DNA from: an uncultured Muribaculaceae bacterium
GTDB lineage: Bacteria; Bacteroidota; Bacteroidia; Bacteroidales; Muribaculaceae
NCBI GenBank assembly: GCA_944321705.1
Contig: CALUMG010000013.1
Span: 1-61,733 of the forward strand
Direction of reading: 5' to 3'
Length of the DNA: 61,733 bases
Part shown: one piece after another, positions 8,019 to 17,798 of the stretch
Layout: the number at the start of each line of letters is the position of its first letter
Position numbering within the stretch: the first letter of the stretch is position 1
The notes under the pieces: model-generated
The model's input: only the letters and a program-made list of their open reading frames with translations
The model's database searches: none
What the model was told of the DNA's origin: nothing
Translations under genes and position numbers: made by a program

Positions 8019-9668
8019 ATGAAAATCAATATAAAGATATTGGCTTTGGCCGCAGTCTGCTCGTTTACCGCAGTTTCTTGCTCCGATTTTCTTGACGAGG
8101 CTCCCTACGGGCAGTTTACAGGCGATAAGATAGATGACAGTTCAATCGACGCATTGATGGCGGCAGCTTATGCCGGGCTTGAAGGGCATTTCTTCGGCAA
8201 CAATGAGTCGTTTTACGCACCGGTGTCCAACTGGGTCTTTGACGTGCGTTCGGATGATGCCTACAAGGGTGGTGGCGGCGTGACAATGGAAGCCGGAATT
8301 CATCAACTTGAGATTTCCAACCTCACGAGCGACAATGCCACATGCTTGAACTCGTGGCGCAACAATTATTATGCAATTTCGCGCGTGCACAAGGCCATGA
8401 ATGCCGTGAACGAGGCTACCAATCTTGAAAACAGGGATGAGTTGCTTGCTGAATTGCGTTTATTGCGTGGGCATTTATATTTCAATCTGATAAGAATATT
8501 TGAGCGCATCCCCTACTTAACCGAAACAAGCGACCCGACAACGACTCGCGCCGATGAATTTACTCGCGAGGAAATATATGGTTTCATAAAGGATGATTTC
8601 ACTTATGCGTGGGAGAATTTGCCCGACAGCCAGGAACAGCCGGGACGCTTCAACAAGTATGTTGCAGCAGCCTACTTGGCAAAGCTGGCTCTTGAAACGA
8701 AGGATTATGATGCCGTGTTGACATATTGCGAGGAAGTGATAGGCAGTGGCAAGTATAGCTTGTATAACAATTTTTTGGATATGTCCAAGATAGAATTTGA
8801 GAACCAGTATGAATCGATAATGGCAGTGCAGTTCTCGACAGCTAACAATAACAGTCACATAAACTATGGAGACTTGTTGAACACTACTTATTCTGAAGGC
8901 AACCTCTTTGGAACCGGTGACGATTTCTTCCTTGGCAGCCAAAATCTCGTGAATGCATTCCGTACCGATGAAAACGGGCTTCCTTACCTTGACACGTTCA
9001 ACGATGTCGATGTGAATGCCCTTTACGGGGGTAATGTCGATCCACGTTTGGATTTCACCGTAGGCCGCATAGGAATGCCTTTCCGTGGCCACACTTATAC
9101 CGACGCTTGGTGCAGGGCTTATGACGTTTACGGTGAATATTCAGGGAAGAAGCGTCTTATTGACCCGTCTTCGCCCGACATGGTACAAGGATTCCCTTGG
9201 GGAGCTTCGGGATTGAACTTGATTCTCATCCGTTATGCCGACTTGTTGCTGTGGAAAGCCGAGGCTTTGATAGAATCCTCTACTCATCAGAATCTTGACG
9301 AGGCTCGCAACATAATCAATGACATAAGGGCAAAGGCAAAACGCAGCATAGATCCTGCCTATACGCCTCAAGAGCTTGATCCTAACATGGCGAATTATAA
9401 AGTAGAGCCTTATCCTGCAACAGGATGGAATCAAGAGTATGCTCGCAAAGCGTTGCGCATGGAACGCCGTCTTGAACTTGCGATGGAAGGACACAGGTGG
9501 TTTGACCTTGTACGCTGGGGTGTTGTTGTCGATGTAGTCAACACTTACATGCGTGAAGAAGAGGAATTGCGTCCGTATTACGTCGGGGCTTCCATCTCCG
9601 AGAATGAAATATATCTGCCGACTCCTATCGACGAGGCCGAAAATTCAGGCGGATTGTATGATTTTTAA
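8019..9668 (+). CDS. SusD/RagB-family glycan-binding lipoprotein, fructan locus
   Basis: A 549-residue surface lipoprotein that forms the lid of the SusC channel and binds incoming glycan. The lipobox VSC is at residues 19-21, followed by SDFLDEAPYGQF, the usual SusD start. An N-terminal helical (TPR-like) region includes ELRLLRGHLYFNLIRIFERIPYLTE, and the C-terminal RagB/SusD part has LILIRYADLLLWKAEALIE and RMERRLELAMEGHRWFDLVRW. It follows its SusC partner by 25 nt in the same transcript. A 36-nt gap separates it from the DUF4960 gene. Confidence 0.95.
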   Translation: MKINIKILALAAVCSFTAVSCSDFLDEAPYGQFTGDKIDDSSIDALMAAAYAGLEGHFFGNNESFYAPVSNWVFDVRSDDAYKGGGGVTMEAGIHQLEISNLTSDNATCLNSWRNNYYAISRVHKAMNAVNEATNLENRDELLAELRLLRGHLYFNLIRIFERIPYLTETSDPTTTRADEFTREEIYGFIKDDFTYAWENLPDSQEQPGRFNKYVAAAYLAKLALETKDYDAVLTYCEEVIGSGKYSLYNNFLDMSKIEFENQYESIMAVQFSTANNNSHINYGDLLNTTYSEGNLFGTGDDFFLGSQNLVNAFRTDENGLPYLDTFNDVDVNALYGGNVDPRLDFTVGRIGMPFRGHTYTDAWCRAYDVYGEYSGKKRLIDPSSPDMVQGFPWGASGLNLILIRYADLLLWKAEALIESSTHQNLDEARNIINDIRAKAKRSIDPAYTPQELDPNMANYKVEPYPATGWNQEYARKALRMERRLELAMEGHRWFDLVRWGVVVDVVNTYMREEEELRPYYVGASISENEIYLPTPIDEAENSGGLYDF

Positions 9669-9704
9669 TATTTCAAGTGTTTCATGTAAAATTGTAAAGA
9701 AGAT

Positions 9705-10877
9705 ATGAAAAAAATATATTTCTTGCTGGCAATGGTGCTCGTGATGACAGGATTTACTTCATGCGACGATGTAGAATACTTGTCGGCAGAACCGGTGGCC
9801 AAGGTTTCAAGCCTTGATTTGACAACCGAAGGGCGAGATGTGACGCTTACATGGACTTTGCCCGATGTGCAAGGAGTGAGGGGCGTGGTGATACAAGATA
9901 CAAATGAAGCTACCGACACAGTTGATGCTCCGGCCACTTCCTATACATATGAACGTGTGGCCATGAACAAGGAACTTGTTTACACTGTGAAAGTGGTTTA
10001 CGACAATGGCCGGGTATCGGAAGGAGAGACAGTGCGTACAACTATAGAAGGTGTTGCCGGAAGAGTGGGCATGCTCATAGGATACAATAGCGCGAGCGAA
10101 GTAGAAGACGATGACGAGAAGGCGGCTGTGGAATGGTTCCAGAAAGCCTATCCCGACGGTGTAATTCTCACGCCTTCATCGATATTGACAGCCAATCTTA
10201 CCGAATATGCGGCAATATGGATTCAGATTGACCGTGAAGGCATTCAGCCGGGATGGCGTAATCTTCCATCGGCACTCATAGGCGATGACGTGATAGGCAA
10301 ATTGACCGAATTCTATAAAGATGGCGGATGCTTGTTGCTCGGTACTCATGCAACGCAACTCATAGTGCCACTTGGCCGTCTTGCCGAGAATCGTGCTCCG
10401 GGATTGTTCGGGTCGGGCAGTGCAATCGACAGTCCTGAACCTATAACCATCAATGCCAATATAGGAAATGGCGTGTACGACCATCGTTCGCATCGCATCT
10501 TCTCAGGATTGAGCGTTTCAAGCATATATGCTTATGAAACCTATCCGCTGATAGGAGTTGGCGTAAGGGAAGACCACAATTGCATGTGGGACTTGAATTC
10601 CTATGGATTGGGAGGCCTTTATCCTGATGCTCCCGATACGGTATATGCCTTTGAACAGGAGAATGATGCCGTGGTGCTTGCCACTTGGGGGCATGTGGTG
10701 GATTATTGCTGTGCCGGAATCGTTGAGTTTGAACCTTCGGGCGATTACGCAGGCCGCTGCATCGCAATAGGCGTTGCATGCTATGAATGGAATCAAAACA
10801 GCGGACCCAACGAGTTCCAGTCAAATATCGAATTGTTGACAAGCAACTGTTTGAATTATTTTGTTGATTTATATTGA
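9705..10877 (+). CDS. DUF4960 surface glycan-binding lipoprotein (levan/fructan type)
   Basis: A 390-residue lipoprotein with its lipobox Cys at residue 20 (GFTSCDD). Residues about 30-110 form a fibronectin-III/SusE-like sandwich (LDLTTEGRDVTLTWTLP). Residues about 115-390 match DUF4960, including the GGCLLLGTHATQLIVPLGRL and GRCIAIGVACYEWN segments. In Bacteroides thetaiotaomicron the equivalent position in the levan locus (BT1761, between SusD and the GH32 enzyme) encodes a levan-binding protein of this type. By analogy it should hold fructan at the cell surface. It is not catalytic as far as I can see. Confidence 0.85.
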   Translation: MKKIYFLLAMVLVMTGFTSCDDVEYLSAEPVAKVSSLDLTTEGRDVTLTWTLPDVQGVRGVVIQDTNEATDTVDAPATSYTYERVAMNKELVYTVKVVYDNGRVSEGETVRTTIEGVAGRVGMLIGYNSASEVEDDDEKAAVEWFQKAYPDGVILTPSSILTANLTEYAAIWIQIDREGIQPGWRNLPSALIGDDVIGKLTEFYKDGGCLLLGTHATQLIVPLGRLAENRAPGLFGSGSAIDSPEPITINANIGNGVYDHRSHRIFSGLSVSSIYAYETYPLIGVGVREDHNCMWDLNSYGLGGLYPDAPDTVYAFEQENDAVVLATWGHVVDYCCAGIVEFEPSGDYAGRCIAIGVACYEWNQNSGPNEFQSNIELLTSNCLNYFVDLY

Positions 10878-11009
10878 CACCACCATGCTTAAATAGCATT
10901 TTATCTTGATTTTGGAACGGGATATTCATCGGTCATTGTGTAATATAAGAAATGTCGTGGGTATCCCGTTTTATAGTTAAAATGAAATTTAAAATTATCA
11001 AGAGATATT

Positions 11010-13493
11010 ATGAACTGGAATATTTGTAGGAACTTGCTGGCCGGATTATTGCCTATGGTTGCATTTACCAATGCACAGGGTGAAGCTGGTCTCGTGGCTC
11101 ATTACGACATGGATCCAGCCGGAGGAAAAATAACAGAACTGGTGAGTGGAGAGAATTACGACATCACAGGGAATCTCATGCCCGAGAGCGTTGCAGGAGC
11201 CGAGGGCATGGCTTGGCGGCTCGACGGATATACGTCATATGCCGAGGCCGGCATAAACGCCGGGGCATTGACCGGAGGTTCAATGACGATGACATTGTGG
11301 TGTACCATGGAGACTTACCCAATGATGAACACGGCCGAGGCAGTGAATACATCAACCTATATTGCCGGAAACCTTGACGACGAGGCAAAGGAAGGTTTCG
11401 CATTCTTGTTGAGTTCGCAAGGTGATTATTCGTTTCAATGTTATTACGGAGGATGGAAATTGACATGCAGCGCTGCCGGTAAATTGGAAAAATATGCATG
11501 GAATCATCTTGCAGCGGTTGTCGACGGCTCGGCCAAGGAGGTGAAATTGTACTGCAACGGCATTCTTGTCGGCACGTCGCGCATAGGAGCTGAAGGTGGT
11601 GTTAATGCGGGAAAAAATACATTCATGATAGGCAAGAGCATGGAAACATTAACATCAGGCCCGTTCATAATAAACACGATAAATGGCATCATAGATGATA
11701 TTCGCATCTACGACTCGGCTCTTGCCCAGTCTGACCTCGGGTATCATGCTCCGGAAAATGCCGTGAACTTATCTATACCTGAATCACGGTTTGAAAACGA
11801 CTTGATGCGACCCGCGTTTCATGGAATGCCTGATGCAGGCTGGACAAACGAGTGTCACGGATTGACATATTACAATGGCAAGTACCATGTGTTTTTCCAG
11901 AAAAATGCGAACGGACCTTATATGGCCCGGTTGCACTGGGGACATTTGAGCAGTGTCGACATGTGCCGATGGGAAGAAGAAAAGATTGCGATAGCTCCAT
12001 CGGAAAGCTATGATTGGAAAGGATGTTGGTCGGGTTGTACGTTCAATGACGAGGAGCTCACTGGCGGGAAACCTTATATTTTCTATACGGCTGTCGACAA
12101 TGCAAAGGCTGTCATGGCACAAGCCATGCCGCTCGACGACAACCTCGTCGAATGGGAAAAATATGAAGGGAATCCTGTCGTGAACGGGCGTCCTGCCGGA
12201 TTGAGCGACGATTTCCGTGATCCTTATATTTTTAAGTTCAATGGCGAGTTCTACATGATAGTAGGAACAAGCAAAGATGGCGTGGGGGCTGTGACATTGC
12301 ATAAATATGACAAAGGTTCAAAGACATGGAGCAATGATGGGAAGATTTTCTTCAAAGGCAGCAATGTCACCGTTGCAGGCCGATTCTGGGAAATGCCGGT
12401 AATTGTTCCCATGAAGGATGACAAGTGGCTGTTCATGGCTACTCCGCTCGAAACAGGCAGTGGCGTGGAAGTATTGTACTGGGTGGGTACGCTCAACAGT
12501 GATGCCACATTCAATCCGTTGCCATCTTATCAAAACGCACCCAAGAAATTTGAACTTGACGGCATGAGCAGCGACGGATATGGATTGTTGTCTCCATCGT
12601 TGTGTATGCTTGAAGACGGCAAATATGCTGCCATGGGCATCGTGCCCGACAAATTAAGTTCGGAGCATAATGCGGAACTTGGTTGGGCTCATACTTACAG
12701 TTTGCCTCGAGAAATATCTCTTGATGAGAATGACGAGTTGGTTCAAAAGCCGTTTGGCTCGCTCACCGGATTACGTTCCGATATAAAAGTTGCCGATTCG
12801 AGCTTCACGCTTGACGGCAATCGGGATTTGGCTCCGGTAGAAGGTCGTTGTGTGGAAGTAAGGGCAAAATTTGAAGTGACAAGTACCAATAAGGTGGGAT
12901 TCCGTTTCTTCGGGAATGACAACGGTGCGGTTGAGGTTTATTATTCTCCGTTGAGCAACCGTCTTACGGTAGATGCCAGTCGTGTTGCTCGTTGGAGTAA
13001 TGATAACGGCACATTCGACGGTGTTTACACATCATCGTTGCCGTCGCGTTTCACGACAGGAGATATTTTTGACTTGCATGTGTATGTTGACCATTCCATT
13101 ATGGATGTTTTCATAAATGAGAAATGGGCGTTCTCGGTGCGTTTGTTCCCGACCGAAGCCGATGCCAAGCGAGTAGAAGTGTTCACTGAAGGGAATCCCG
13201 TCAATTTCACATCGCTCGAGGCTTACGTTCTTGACGGACGTGGCTCGGGAGTTGTCGGAAGCACTACTGTAGCCGACAGAGGTGAATTGTGGATGAACGG
13301 GCTGGGGCATATATGCTATGCCGGGATTCCTGAAGGTACCGATATTCATGTCTATGATTTGTCGGGACGTTTGCTTGCCGAGGAAAGTGCCGGCAATGGT
13401 TCGGGGATGTTGAGTTATGTGCCAACGAAGAACTGTATAGCTTCGGCAGTTGTGGATGACCGTAATATTTCGCGTAAATTCATAGTCAAGTAA
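11010..13493 (+). CDS. LamG-GH32 family protein, probable fructan hydrolase with altered nucleophile motif
   Basis: An 827-residue exported protein. Signal peptide to about residue 22. Residues about 25-245 are a LamG/concanavalin-like sandwich (HYDMDPAGG, WNHLAAVVDGS, NGIIDDIRIYDSAL). Residues about 262-570 form the GH32 five-bladed propeller: WTNECHG (278-284), FRDP (402-405, D404) and WEMP (460-463, E461). A GH32 C-terminal beta-sandwich follows (HVYVDHSIMDVFINE). The usual nucleophile motif WMNDPNG here reads WTNECHG, with Glu281 where Asp is expected. The last 75-80 residues (IHVYDLSGRLL ... RKFIVK) look like a type IX secretion sorting domain. Its place after SusC, SusD and DUF4960 supports a fructan role, either catalytic or binding. 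Confidence 0.88.
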   Translation: MNWNICRNLLAGLLPMVAFTNAQGEAGLVAHYDMDPAGGKITELVSGENYDITGNLMPESVAGAEGMAWRLDGYTSYAEAGINAGALTGGSMTMTLWCTMETYPMMNTAEAVNTSTYIAGNLDDEAKEGFAFLLSSQGDYSFQCYYGGWKLTCSAAGKLEKYAWNHLAAVVDGSAKEVKLYCNGILVGTSRIGAEGGVNAGKNTFMIGKSMETLTSGPFIINTINGIIDDIRIYDSALAQSDLGYHAPENAVNLSIPESRFENDLMRPAFHGMPDAGWTNECHGLTYYNGKYHVFFQKNANGPYMARLHWGHLSSVDMCRWEEEKIAIAPSESYDWKGCWSGCTFNDEELTGGKPYIFYTAVDNAKAVMAQAMPLDDNLVEWEKYEGNPVVNGRPAGLSDDFRDPYIFKFNGEFYMIVGTSKDGVGAVTLHKYDKGSKTWSNDGKIFFKGSNVTVAGRFWEMPVIVPMKDDKWLFMATPLETGSGVEVLYWVGTLNSDATFNPLPSYQNAPKKFELDGMSSDGYGLLSPSLCMLEDGKYAAMGIVPDKLSSEHNAELGWAHTYSLPREISLDENDELVQKPFGSLTGLRSDIKVADSSFTLDGNRDLAPVEGRCVEVRAKFEVTSTNKVGFRFFGNDNGAVEVYYSPLSNRLTVDASRVARWSNDNGTFDGVYTSSLPSRFTTGDIFDLHVYVDHSIMDVFINEKWAFSVRLFPTEADAKRVEVFTEGNPVNFTSLEAYVLDGRGSGVVGSTTVADRGELWMNGLGHICYAGIPEGTDIHVYDLSGRLLAEESAGNGSGMLSYVPTKNCIASAVVDDRNISRKFIVK

Positions 13494-13536
13494 AGAATTC
13501 TTTCATTAACAAAAGGTTTATAAGGTAAATTTGATT

Positions 13537-13580
13537 GAAAAGCCTCCGATAACCAGTTTTGTAGTTATCGGAGGCTTTGA
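13537..13580. terminator. Bidirectional terminator between the fructan locus and the MATE gene
   Basis: AAAAGCCTCCGATAAC (13538-13553) pairs perfectly with GTTATCGGAGGCTTT (13564-13578). It has A and T tracts on its two sides, so it can end transcripts from both the GH32 gene and the converging MATE gene. Confidence 0.85.
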
Positions 13581-13605
13581 ATTTTATGCTTTGCAAAGAT
13601 TTTCT

Positions 13606-14976
13606 TTATGCGATGGTTTGTTCCATTTTTTTGAGTGAATGGAATTGACGCGTGATAAGTATTGCGGCCACTACGATAGCTGTTATGTCGGCAAGAGGGA
13701 TTGAAGCCCATACGCCGTCAAGGCCATAGATGGGAGGCAATATTATGAGCAGAGGAATCAAGAATAATATTTGCCTTGTCAAGCTCAAGAAAATAGATTT
13801 TTTTGCCATACCAAGAGATTGGAACAAATTGGTCGACACGATTTGGAATCCCACACCCCAAAACATCAAGGTTGTTATCGTTAGACTTTTCACTATTGCA
13901 TTTATGAGCTCGGGATCGGTAGTGAAAGCTCTTGCAATCAAGTGAGGACATGATTGGGACAAAATGGTTCCAAGAATGCACACAATAGATGCGCTGACGA
14001 CTGCAAGGAAATATGTGCGACGGAGCCTGTCGAAATGCCTTGACCCGTAGTTGAACCCTATTATAGGTTGCATGCCTTGACAAATTCCTATCACAATCAT
14101 TACGAGCAATTGCGTGTATGTCGTGAATATGCCCATTGAAGCCACAGCCGAGTCGCCACCATATTTGAACAGGGTGTTGTTTACGATTGCATTGATGACG
14201 CATCCGGCCACGTTGACGAGGAACGGAGCTGCTCCGATTGAAACGATTGCAATCAATATGGGCTTTTCAAGCCGATAAATGCCACGTTTGAAGTATATTT
14301 CGTTTTTATTTGACATGAAATGCGCCATTACGAATACAGTGGATATTGCCATTGAAATGTCGGTAGCGATTGCAGCACCTTTTATGCCCCAATCAAGGAC
14401 GAATATGAATATCGGAGCCAGAATCACGTTTACGCCGGCACCGATGAACATGGTTACCATTGCCCGGGTAGGGTATCCCGATGCCCGCATCACGTTGTTG
14501 TAGGAGTAGCAAAGGTTCATTAATACGAGTCCGGGAAGTATGTACATCATGAAATCATGGGCATAGGGCAGAGTGCGTTCACTTGCTCCGAAAAGCCTTA
14601 AGATGTCTTCCATGAAAATGGCGAATATCGACATGTAGCATATTCCAAGGATGAGAGTCATGACGATGCTGTTTCCTAAAATCTTGAATGCCATGGGCTT
14701 GTTGCCTTGTCCGAGAACGATTGAGATGCGAGCGGCACAACCGGCTCCAATCAGCATTCCAAGGGCGGTGGACAAGTTCATGACAGGGAACGTGACCGCC
14801 AATCCTGCAATGGCATCAGGCCCGACACCTTGGCCGATGAAGATGCGGTCGACGATATTATATAGCGACATTACCACGACACCCACGATTGCCGGGAGGC
14901 TGTATTTCCAAAGCAGTTTTCCGACAGGCGCATGTTCCAATTCAAATAGACGGTTGGTCTTCTCCGATTCAATCAT
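13606..14976 (-). CDS. MATE-family efflux transporter
   Basis: A 456-residue integral membrane protein with about 12 predicted helices in two MatE halves. The first half carries APVGKLLWKYSLPAIVGVVV and NIVDRIFIGQGVGPDAIAGL; the second contains GICQGMQPIIGFNYGS. These are typical of the DinF/NorM-like branch, which exports cationic compounds using Na+ or H+ gradients. I start at the ATG at 14976 (MIESEKTNRLFELEHAP), because the in-frame extension to 15078 crosses the likely promoter. It converges on the fructan locus and has no clear functional link to it. Confidence 0.9.
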   Translation of the reverse strand: MIESEKTNRLFELEHAPVGKLLWKYSLPAIVGVVVMSLYNIVDRIFIGQGVGPDAIAGLAVTFPVMNLSTALGMLIGAGCAARISIVLGQGNKPMAFKILGNSIVMTLILGICYMSIFAIFMEDILRLFGASERTLPYAHDFMMYILPGLVLMNLCYSYNNVMRASGYPTRAMVTMFIGAGVNVILAPIFIFVLDWGIKGAAIATDISMAISTVFVMAHFMSNKNEIYFKRGIYRLEKPILIAIVSIGAAPFLVNVAGCVINAIVNNTLFKYGGDSAVASMGIFTTYTQLLVMIVIGICQGMQPIIGFNYGSRHFDRLRRTYFLAVVSASIVCILGTILSQSCPHLIARAFTTDPELINAIVKSLTITTLMFWGVGFQIVSTNLFQSLGMAKKSIFLSLTRQILFLIPLLIILPPIYGLDGVWASIPLADITAIVVAAILITRQFHSLKKMEQTIA

Positions 14977-15015
14977 AAAGCTATAATTCGTTAATGCAAT
15001 TTTGGTTTCTCGATA

Positions 15016-15023
15016 CAAAATTA
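15016..15023 (-). promoter_or_regulatory. -7 box upstream of the MATE gene
   Basis: On the minus strand this reads TAATTTTG, matching TAnnTTTG, 39 nt before the ATG at 14976. No clear -33 element is visible. Confidence 0.4.
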
Positions 15024-15153
15024 CTAAAAAAAATGTCGGTTTTTGTATTGAGAATCGGATTAAAGGTTGAATGGACAAGTTTTGTTTACATCAAGACAAC
15101 AGGGAATCGGTAATATTGCACGAGGCATAAAGTGGTTGTCAAAAATAAGGACA

Positions 15154-15193
15154 AAAAAACATGGCAGTCTTTAATGCAGGATTGCCATGTTTT
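15154..15193 (-). terminator. Terminator of the GH127-type gene
   Basis: AAAACATGGCA (15156-15166) pairs with TGCCATGTTTT (15183-15193). On the minus strand it ends in a run of seven T. Confidence 0.8.
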
Positions 15194-15217
15194 AAGTTAT
15201 GTCGTGTGTGAATATTG

Positions 15218-17611
15218 TTATTTGTTTTTAAGCAGACGAACCATGAATACACCGCCGGCGCGATTCCCTTCATGTGGACGGAAGCACACTCTTACCGATT
15301 TTTTCCCTTTTAGAAATTCTGACGGGATTTCATAGGTAACATCGACGAATTCATCTTTGTTCCATTTTCCGGAAATGTTTTCGGAAGCAAGCAGATTATC
15401 GTCAATTAAAATATCAAAGTTCCTGCTACCCGACTCAGCTCCCCAGTATTTTACCATCAATGACAGTGATTCTTCTCCATTTGTGAGTAGGTTGTAGCTG
15501 AAATATCCGCCACTTTCGGCATCACGCCAGCTTTGCTGGTTGAAATATCCTTTGTTTGAACCTGATTCTTGCATCATGTGGTCGACTTCGGGTTGCTGTT
15601 CACCGGGTTTCACCATGTCGACAGTGCGACGGTCCAATTCGAGCTTTTCTTGTTCTATCTTTGCGAGTCTTTCTTTTTCGGCATCATATTCGGCTTGAGA
15701 CATTGTGCACCAATAAATCGAATATCGGCAGTCGTGAACTTGGGCAAAAGGTTCCAAAACAAGGCTGTCGTATTTATCGGCCGGGGAGAAAAGTCCCGGA
15801 CAAGTGAAATACAGAGGTTTCCCTTCCACAGGTTGCATGTTGTTTATTTTTGCAAGAATCTCGTCACGTTGTCCGATTAATACAGGAGCATCGGTCAATG
15901 GCAGCAATGTTCCCGAGGCAATGTGTCCCCAACGGCTGTTATCGGCCACGAGGCCTTTCATGTCGTCAGTTCCCATTCGTGTGGCAAGCACGATTGGACC
16001 GTACAGGATTGATATGTAATTGGGGACATTAGGCATTTCTTCGACGGATGCATGCATTGGCAGCGTTATTTCCACGATGTCATTGTTTTTCCACTGGCGG
16101 TTTATCGACACATAGGATGACGGGGATGAGTTGGATTGGATTTTTTCCCCGTTTACGCTTATGGAAAATTCATCGGCTGCGACCCATGACGGGTGGCGCA
16201 CTTTCAATGTGAAGGCCGATGGTTTATCCATCGACAAGATGAGTCTTGATTGTTCTTCGCATGGGAATGATGTCTCCTGTCGCAGGCGTATGCCGTTCTC
16301 TTTCCAATCAAGTTCGGAAGCTACAAACAAGTTTACAAACAAGCTGTCATTTTCATGACTATAAATGAATTCGCCATATTTTCCATGATTTTCCATGCCA
16401 GTGCCCACGCAGCACCACATTGCTTCGTTGGGAGCCGAATACACGCGATAGTGGCGAGGCCTTGCAGGTGTGAAATATACATAGCCTCCATGTACAGGGT
16501 GTTGTGTGGATAGGATGTGATTGAACATGGCACGTTCATAATAGTCGGCATACTCGGCCTTGGGTTCCATTCGGAACAGGCCTTCGGAAAGTTTCAGCAT
16601 GTTGTAGGTATTGCATGATTCAGGGCCTTCACGTTCTTCGACATATTCCTTGCAAGCGTCTTTCGAAGGGAAATGTTCCCTGCGGCTGTTTCCTCCGAAC
16701 GACAAAGACCTGTCATGCACGACTGTGTCCCAGAAGAATTCGGCTGCTGTGGCATATTGCTCGTCTCCTGTCAATTCAGCTACGCGTTGGTATCCCAAAG
16801 CCTTAGGTACTTGAGTATTGGCGTGCTTGTTGTCGAGATTGTCGATGTGGGCCGCCATGTTGTCAAATATGACTCGGTGGGAGAAGCGTTTTGCTGCGTC
16901 AAGATACTTCGTGTCGCCGGTCAGCATGTAGGCATCGGCATATATTTCGTTCATTCCTCCAAATTCGATGTCGAGCATTTGTTCCATCTGTGTGCTGTCG
17001 AGCGGGGAAATTATTGTCAATCCCCAATCGCAGAAGTCAAGGAACATTTGCTTCGCGGTAGCATTGCCGGCATAGGTCCACGCATCCCGGAGACCGGCAT
17101 AGGTCTTATGGACGTTATACCATGGCACCCATCGCTCGGCCACTGCACCCGGATTGCCATTTTTCACTTTTTCCCACATTTCCATGCCATTTGGCACGCC
17201 ACCCACATATCCGTTGCCATTCGCGTCTTGGCATCGTTTCAATTCTGAAATCATGTAATCGAGACGAGCCTTGCATGAATCATTGCCCGTAGAAGCGTAA
17301 GTAATGGCCAGTGCGCTGAGGTAGTGGCCTCCGACATGTCCGTCAAGGCCGTCCCAGTTGGGGTAGCTTTCTCCTTTGGGTTGCAGTCCGGCCTCTTTCA
17401 AATAAGGGGCGAGCAATCTGTCAATGTCGTAACTCAAAAGGACTTTTATGTTGAGGTCGCAGGCTTTTTTGAACGGACTGTCAAGGAGAGTGATTTCATT
17501 AAGAGGAAAAAGTTTCACATGAGATTGTTGCTGTGCACTCATCGTGAACATGGCTGTGCAAGCGAAAAAGGTAGAAACAATGTAAAATACACGATTTTTA
17601 ATGAACTTCAT
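15218..17611 (-). CDS. GH127/GH146-type beta-L-arabinofuranosidase (DUF1680)
   Basis: A 797-residue exported enzyme. Signal peptide to about residue 26 (TMSAQ). Residues about 35-430 form the (alpha/alpha)6 barrel (SYPNWDGLDGHVGGHYLSAL, ERWVPWYNVHKTYAGLRDAW). The zinc/catalytic cysteine set is visible: E331-S-C333, then C400-C401 in WCCVGTGMENHGKYGE, matching Glu338, Cys340, Cys417 and Cys418 of the Bifidobacterium enzyme HypBA1, where Cys417 is the nucleophile. E312 is a possible acid/base. Two beta-domains follow, and the last 100 residues are a DUF6805-like sandwich. It probably removes arabinofuranose from plant glycans. It is a lone gene with its own promoter and terminator. Confidence 0.88.
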   Translation of the reverse strand: MKFIKNRVFYIVSTFFACTAMFTMSAQQQSHVKLFPLNEITLLDSPFKKACDLNIKVLLSYDIDRLLAPYLKEAGLQPKGESYPNWDGLDGHVGGHYLSALAITYASTGNDSCKARLDYMISELKRCQDANGNGYVGGVPNGMEMWEKVKNGNPGAVAERWVPWYNVHKTYAGLRDAWTYAGNATAKQMFLDFCDWGLTIISPLDSTQMEQMLDIEFGGMNEIYADAYMLTGDTKYLDAAKRFSHRVIFDNMAAHIDNLDNKHANTQVPKALGYQRVAELTGDEQYATAAEFFWDTVVHDRSLSFGGNSRREHFPSKDACKEYVEEREGPESCNTYNMLKLSEGLFRMEPKAEYADYYERAMFNHILSTQHPVHGGYVYFTPARPRHYRVYSAPNEAMWCCVGTGMENHGKYGEFIYSHENDSLFVNLFVASELDWKENGIRLRQETSFPCEEQSRLILSMDKPSAFTLKVRHPSWVAADEFSISVNGEKIQSNSSPSSYVSINRQWKNNDIVEITLPMHASVEEMPNVPNYISILYGPIVLATRMGTDDMKGLVADNSRWGHIASGTLLPLTDAPVLIGQRDEILAKINNMQPVEGKPLYFTCPGLFSPADKYDSLVLEPFAQVHDCRYSIYWCTMSQAEYDAEKERLAKIEQEKLELDRRTVDMVKPGEQQPEVDHMMQESGSNKGYFNQQSWRDAESGGYFSYNLLTNGEESLSLMVKYWGAESGSRNFDILIDDNLLASENISGKWNKDEFVDVTYEIPSEFLKGKKSVRVCFRPHEGNRAGGVFMVRLLKNK

Positions 17612-17657
17612 GTTTGTTTGGATATGAATTGTTTATGTTTATGAGTTTAGGTATACA

Positions 17658-17665
17658 CAAAGGTA
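17658..17665 (-). promoter_or_regulatory. -7 box of the GH127-type gene
   Basis: Minus strand TACCTTTG, 47 nt upstream of the ATG at 17611. The -33 element is poor. Confidence 0.5.
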
Positions 17666-17782
17666 ACTAATAATACATGAAATAAAAACAAGACGCAACG
17701 GGGGAACGAGTAATGAAGGAACAATGTATTGGGCAATTAAAATAAAGCATGGAAGAATTACATTTAAGGAGTCTAATTTGAT

Positions 17783-17790
17783 TAACTTTG
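17783..17790 (+). promoter_or_regulatory. -7 box of the LOG-family gene
   Basis: TAACTTTG ends 9 bp before the ATG at 17799. Transcription would therefore begin almost at the start codon, which rules out the in-frame start at 17724. Confidence 0.5.
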
Positions 17791-17798
17791 CAGTTACA

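Noticed and set aside
13606..17611. MATE and GH127-type genes as parts of the fructan locus
   Set aside because: They are on the opposite strand, behind a strong bidirectional terminator, with their own promoter boxes; arabinofuranosidase activity has no direct place in fructan use.
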